DNA from: Lingula anatina | Lineage: Eukaryota; Brachiopoda; Lingulata; Lingulida; Lingulidae | Reading direction: 5' to 3' | Assembly: GCF_001039355.2 (NCBI RefSeq) | Contig: NW_019775387.1 | Span: forward strand, 375,284 to 439,283 | Length of the DNA stretch: 64,000 nucleotides | Shown here: in pieces, positions 60,301 to 64,000 of the stretch | How the letters are laid out: every line of letters begins with the position of its first letter | How positions within the stretch are numbered: position 1 is the first letter of the stretch | Notes under the pieces: generated by a model | Told to the model about the DNA's origin: nothing | Database searches by the model: none | Seen by the model: only the letters and a program-made list of their open reading frames with translations | Translations under genes and position numbers: made by a program

Positions 60301-61222
60301 CCTTATTCAGTTCTTTCTCTTTCTCCTGCTCCTTCTCCCGTGTCTTGTCTCTGGCTGTTCCAGATCCACTGTTGGTGCCGGCACTGTTAAGGCGGCGTGG
60401 TGTGCTGCCTAATTATAAAGAAATTAAAAAGATGCAGTGAGTCAGCTTTGGTCATTGTAATACACTAATTCATAATTGGAAGATAGGAAAATACAGACGT
60501 GTCTTAAATTTTTTAGCTTGTAATTTACACTCTTCTTCCGTGGTTATTTCACTTTAGATTTTACATCACAAGATTTCTTGTTTAAATTCAAAATGTACAA
60601 ATCAGCAATTAGGCCCTTCACTGCACTTTCATGACAGTTTCTCACAATGTGAATAATTAAAGCAAAAACATCAATAATAATGCATCTGAAAGTTATCTTT
60701 TTCTGGAATAAAAAAGTTTTTAGCATGTCATAAAATGGAATGTATAGTGTAATCCCATAGCTAAATACCATAACTGTGACTGGGGTCTAAATTCACACAA
60801 AATTACCCCAACTTGCATGGATTGTACTGAATAAATGAATGAATTAATGATAACGAAAGTGAACTGCATATGTTTTTCTATAAACCTCTTCGCTTTCAGC
60901 CACTTACTGATAGGTCTAAATCCCCGAGATGTGCTTGTCCCACTATCATGGCTAGTATTGAGTAGGTCCTGAGATTGAGATACCACACTGTCATTACTCA
61001 GCTGACGGTCACTAAATGGAGGGACCACAGTGGACTCCACTGCAGTGGACCCAGCAGAACCTGGAATGACCAGAGAAGTGAACTGACCCAGGTTTAAAAA
61101 AAAAAAAAAACTTAAGTCAGCTCCCTGGCTTAGTTTACGAGGATTTCCATGAGAGTGCTGTAACACTGTTCCTGATAGGGTAAGATGTGAGCATGTAAAG
61201 TTGGTTATTAAGTTCTTAGCCA

Positions 61223-61254
<32 letters not shown>

Positions 61255-64000
61255 GTGAAACTGGGGCTTGAATTGGCTGAACTAGCCTGGGAGTGATGTT
61301 ATTAGCCTTCTGCCTTCTCATCTACAAATTTGCCTAGTAGAATTATACAACAAATTAACAAGGGAGTTTTGAACTGAGACTGTATTAGAAAACAGATGTC
61401 AAGATTACGAAGTCAATATCCATTAGTTGAGACTTGTACAAATGTTTCATAATAAAAAAATTAATTAAATGATGAAAAGTTTTTGTAGAAAATGCAATAT
61501 GGAAAAAAAATAAGGTAAAACTCTTTTGACCATAATTTTTAATTCAAAATTTTTTTACCTTAAAGTTTAAAGCTAATCGTTTAAATAACCTACCTCCCCT
61601 ACTGGTGAGTGACAGTTTTTCCTGAGCAATTTCATTGGAACTGTTGAGACTCTTCATACTGGACATACTAGGCTGCCGAGAGTGAGACGGTTTGCTGGAG
61701 TTTGGACGACTTGCATTTCCACTCTCTGAAGTTTTTGTGTCTGTAATGTCATTAATACTGTTGGTACTTCTCTGTGTGTCATCCATGGCGGTGGGCGGGG
61801 TTTTAAAGCGTGTTCCCCAAAAGTAGAATTCATTGTCTGAAGTACTGACTGCTGTATACATGTCACCACATCTTGCTCTCTAAAATCAGAAATAATTGAC
61901 CCAAATTTCTTATATTAGGCAGGAAAAAGAGTGTACTGAGTGTCTCTTTTGCTGATGGTATATAGATTGAAAATGCAGAGACTGTAATGCAGAGACAGGA
62001 AAAAAACATACACAAACTGCATGTGAAGTCACTATATTTGAAGCTACACTAAAAATAATGGTTAAATTAATTTTTGAGTTATTATTATTTAATTTTTTTA
62101 ATAAGGTACAGAGAGTTAAGGTTTTTAAAATCATACATTAATGAGAAAAAATCTTCAAGTAAAAATGAATAATACAATTGAGAGGTGGACACAGAATTTC
62201 ATTTTTTCCCTTTCAAGACCGTTTCACATAAATTATTAAATTGCTTCATAATTCTCACTCAATTTCACCAAACTCGCCACAAAGCTGTCTCAATCACAGA
62301 CTCCAGCTCAATGGCTTACCGAGACCACTTTCCCATCCATGGCTTTCACTTTGATTGGTGCATTTTGCAGCTTTGTGTTTCCTGTCCCCAGCTGACCCTC
62401 GGCATTCTTCCCAAACGTATACACATGCCCTGGCTCCACCAGGACTGCACTGTGCTTGGGACCCAAAGACGCATTGATCACTCGGTGGTTGGTGAGGGCT
62501 CGCACAATGGTAGGAGCCTTCACCTCTTCAACCTCAGTCTGGAAAGATTCACGGAAATATTGACTGCATTAATGAACCTAAACTTTTTTGCAAATAACCA
62601 AAGATCGAAATAAAGATTGGAGTATTATAGAGTTATGCAGGTAAATCAACTTAGATATTTTTTGATACAATTATGTCTATGGCATCTATGTCATAGACTA
62701 TACTGTATGAAATATGTTTTTTTACTCTTCAAGAATAAATATTCTTTTTTTTTCTGAATAAAAATGAACAATTGACATAAACAAGAATACTTACACAGAG
62801 AAAACAAGATTCCTAAACATTCTCAAAGAGTGCATTCCCAGAGATTTAGATCGATCCAGAGATTTAGATTTAGATTGCCCTAACTCCCTGGGGGTTCACG
62901 CNAACCTCAGTCTGGAAAGATTCACGGAAATATTGACTGCATTAATGAACCTAAACTTTTTTGCAAATAACCAAAGATCGAAATAAAGATTGGAGTATTA
63001 TAGAGTTATGCAGGTAAATCAACTTAGATATTTTTTGATACAATTATGTCTATGGCATCTATGTCATAGACTATACTGTATGAAATATGTTTTTTTACTC
63101 TTCAAGAATAAATATTCTTTTTTTTTCTGAATAAAAATGAACAATTGACATAAACAAGAATACTTACACAGAGAAAACAAGATTCCTAAACATTCTCAAA
63201 GAGTGCATTCCCAGAGATTTAGATCGATCCAGAGATTTAGATTTAGATTGCCCTAACTCCCTGGGGGTTCACGCTAAATTGCAGTCAGCCAAGCGTGCAC
63301 CATAGTTAATTACCCCCTTACAGCTTTTAGTAGGCGGGACAGACATTTAAGCCTGTTAAGCTGACACCAATCTAGTGAGACTCCCCAGGGGGATAGATCG
63401 ATCTAAATATCTATGGGAATGGGGTCAAAGACTGACCTTTGCAAATATGTTCTTCATAGCCATGAGGAACCCCTGCCTGTTGTTAAGTCCCAGTTTATTG
63501 TATTCATTGTTCCCAAATGCCAGCACACTGCCCACATCTGTCAGTAGCATGGTGCCATCCACACCACAAAACACCTCCCGCACCATCATAGGTTCTGTGA
63601 TTTTCACCTGCATGGGTTGGGCACTGAAAGGAGCAAAACAGAATCTATAATCATTGCAGTATGGTTAGTTTCCTTCTTTCATTCTCTCTCTTCTTTTCTC
63701 TCTATCACTCATGAAAGAAAATTGAATATGAAAGACGAAATTTTTTTCATTTTTAATAATAACATTAGAACCCAAATGCTTATCAGATATTATTACAACT
63801 AGTAAAACTAAAACCATTTGTTTCCTTAAAAGAACAAAAAGGCATATAAATTATCTTTTGCATCTTAAAAAAAATAAATTATTAAGTGAAATAACTTTTT
63901 CATGGCCAATTGATGAAGACATTAAACATCATGCCTCACAGTCAAAAAGAATAAGAATAACCTCGGACCCAAAATATATCTTCTATCCTAGGAATAATAT
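54391..64000 (-). CDS. NEK9: NEK9-like RCC1-repeat protein kinase, C-terminal 739 residues (5' end outside)
   Basis: NEK9 is a mitotic NIMA-family kinase with an RCC1 beta-propeller and coiled-coil tail; it activates NEK6/NEK7 in spindle and centrosome assembly. Fifteen coding exons in transcript order: 63437-63623, 62320-62538, 61594-61879, 60908-61060, 60261-60408, 59244-59384, 58878-58983, 56789-56948, 56586-56647, 56236-56381, 55680-55847, 55381-55465, 55025-55144, 54728-54832, 54391-54525. All phases agree. RCC1 blades show AFGNNEYNKLGLN (human NEK9 has FNKLGLN), VYTFGKNAEGQLGTGN and CGDMYTAVSTSDNEFYFWG. A Ser/Thr-rich insert then interrupts the propeller before FCCHGENLFVQVE. Next come a Lys run, AWIKNEL (human CPGWLRKEL), and two coiled-coil exons. 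It ends KESKICVLQ. The kinase domain is right of the window. NEK8 is less likely because it lacks such a tail. Confidence 0.85.
57303..57338. repeat. (AAAT)n microsatellite
   Basis: About seven AAAT units with one irregular unit, in a NEK9-like gene intron. Confidence 0.9.
58446..58464. repeat. (CA)n microsatellite
   Basis: Nine to ten CA units in a NEK9-like gene intron. Confidence 0.9.
59412..59576. mobile_element. Short inverted-repeat element, family B
   Basis: About 165 bp. The ends AGCCCGTAGCCAGCA and TTCTGGCTACGGGCCT are inverted repeats, and GTGGACCTTTTCCCA occurs twice inside. No protein is encoded, so it is probably a MITE. It begins about 27 bases upstream (in the transcript) of the exon 59244-59384 acceptor. 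Confidence 0.8.
61227..61254. repeat. Poly-T tract (28 T)
   Basis: A homopolymer run in an intron of the NEK9-like gene; poly-A on the transcript strand. Confidence 0.95.
62530..63274. repeat. 372-bp exact direct duplication around a single N
   Basis: 62530-62901 and 62903-63274 are the same sequence, separated only by N at 62902. The second copy runs on into the rest of the inverted-repeat element, while the first stops inside it. This is an unmerged overlap between two contigs. It duplicates the acceptor and first nine bases of exon 62320-62538. True intron length is about 373 bp shorter than shown. Confidence 0.93.
62834..62901. mobile_element. Truncated family A element (duplicate of copy 3 left end)
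   Basis: The first 68 bases of the element at 63207-63420, cut by the N at 62902. It exists only because of the overlap duplication. Confidence 0.85.
63207..63420. mobile_element. Short inverted-repeat element, family A, copy 3
   Basis: It is 214 bp with ends ATTCCCAGAGATTTAGATCG and GATCGATCTAAATATCTATG plus GGAAT, which are inverted repeats of each other. Internal boxes are CCCTGGGGGTTCACGCTAAA, GTTAATTACCCCC, TACAGCTTTTAGTAGGCGGG and ACAGACATTTAAG. It is non-coding, in a NEK9-like intron, 16 bases from the exon that ends at 63437. Confidence 0.87.
63624..64000 (-). other. NEK9: NEK9-like gene intron at the window edge
   Basis: Sequence upstream of the exon 63437-63623 acceptor (CTCCTTTCAG). 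No further RCC1 or kinase exon is visible before the window ends. Confidence 0.6.

Noticed and set aside
60720-61223. 167-codon minus-strand frame
   Set aside because: Only 60908-61060 is the NEK9-like exon; the rest is intron read through, including the A-run at 61096-61110.
1-64000. CRISPR arrays, operons, bacterial genes or intact tRNA/rRNA genes
   Set aside because: None seen. All real genes are spliced animal genes, and the tandem arrays are simple microsatellites.

Overview
This is nuclear DNA from an invertebrate animal. Genes are split into many short exons with GT-AG introns, the sequence is AT-rich, and it carries simple repeats, foldback elements and a Tc1/mariner transposon. The proteins are close to vertebrate and other animal orthologues, and the palindrome TAGGCCTA is frequent in the left intergenic DNA. 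A highly heterozygous marine invertebrate fits best; the phylum cannot be fixed from the window.

Layout. (1) 917-1159, minus: first coding exon of SMAD4, the co-Smad of TGF-beta/BMP signalling; the rest lies left of the window. (2) 1160-10039: divergent intergenic DNA with a probable SMAD4 promoter near 3.8-4.0 kb, a decayed Tc1/mariner element (5982-7634) and one copy of a short inverted-repeat element. (3) 10040-38080, plus: a complete EPG5 gene (autophagosome-lysosome tethering factor). I resolved 46 exons with matching splice phases, 7,776 coding nt and 2,591 residues, close to the human protein. (4) 41574-50953, minus: a gene for a 278-residue secreted coiled-coil protein that I do not recognise; ten exons, two of exactly 21 nt. 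(5) 54391-64000, minus: the 3' fifteen coding exons of a NEK9-type kinase gene (RCC1 blades, long Ser-rich tail, coiled coils); the kinase domain lies right of the window.

The assembly has faults a reader must know. Three single N bases mark contig joins. The block 45984-49031 looks like the other haplotype of the secreted-protein gene left inside the scaffold, so five of its exons appear twice. A 372-bp direct duplication around the N at 62902 is an unmerged overlap. Neither should be read as true gene duplication.

The genes do not form a pathway unit. SMAD4 and EPG5 are divergent neighbours here and lie on the same human chromosome arm (18q), which suggests old linkage. Points most worth a second look are the 21-nt heptad exons of the unknown secreted protein and the strong protein difference between its two haplotypes, a CaaX-like C-terminus on the NEK9 protein, paired CLEAR-like E-boxes at the EPG5 start, and a mobile-element family sitting next to splice sites. 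I saw no convincing wholly new biological system.
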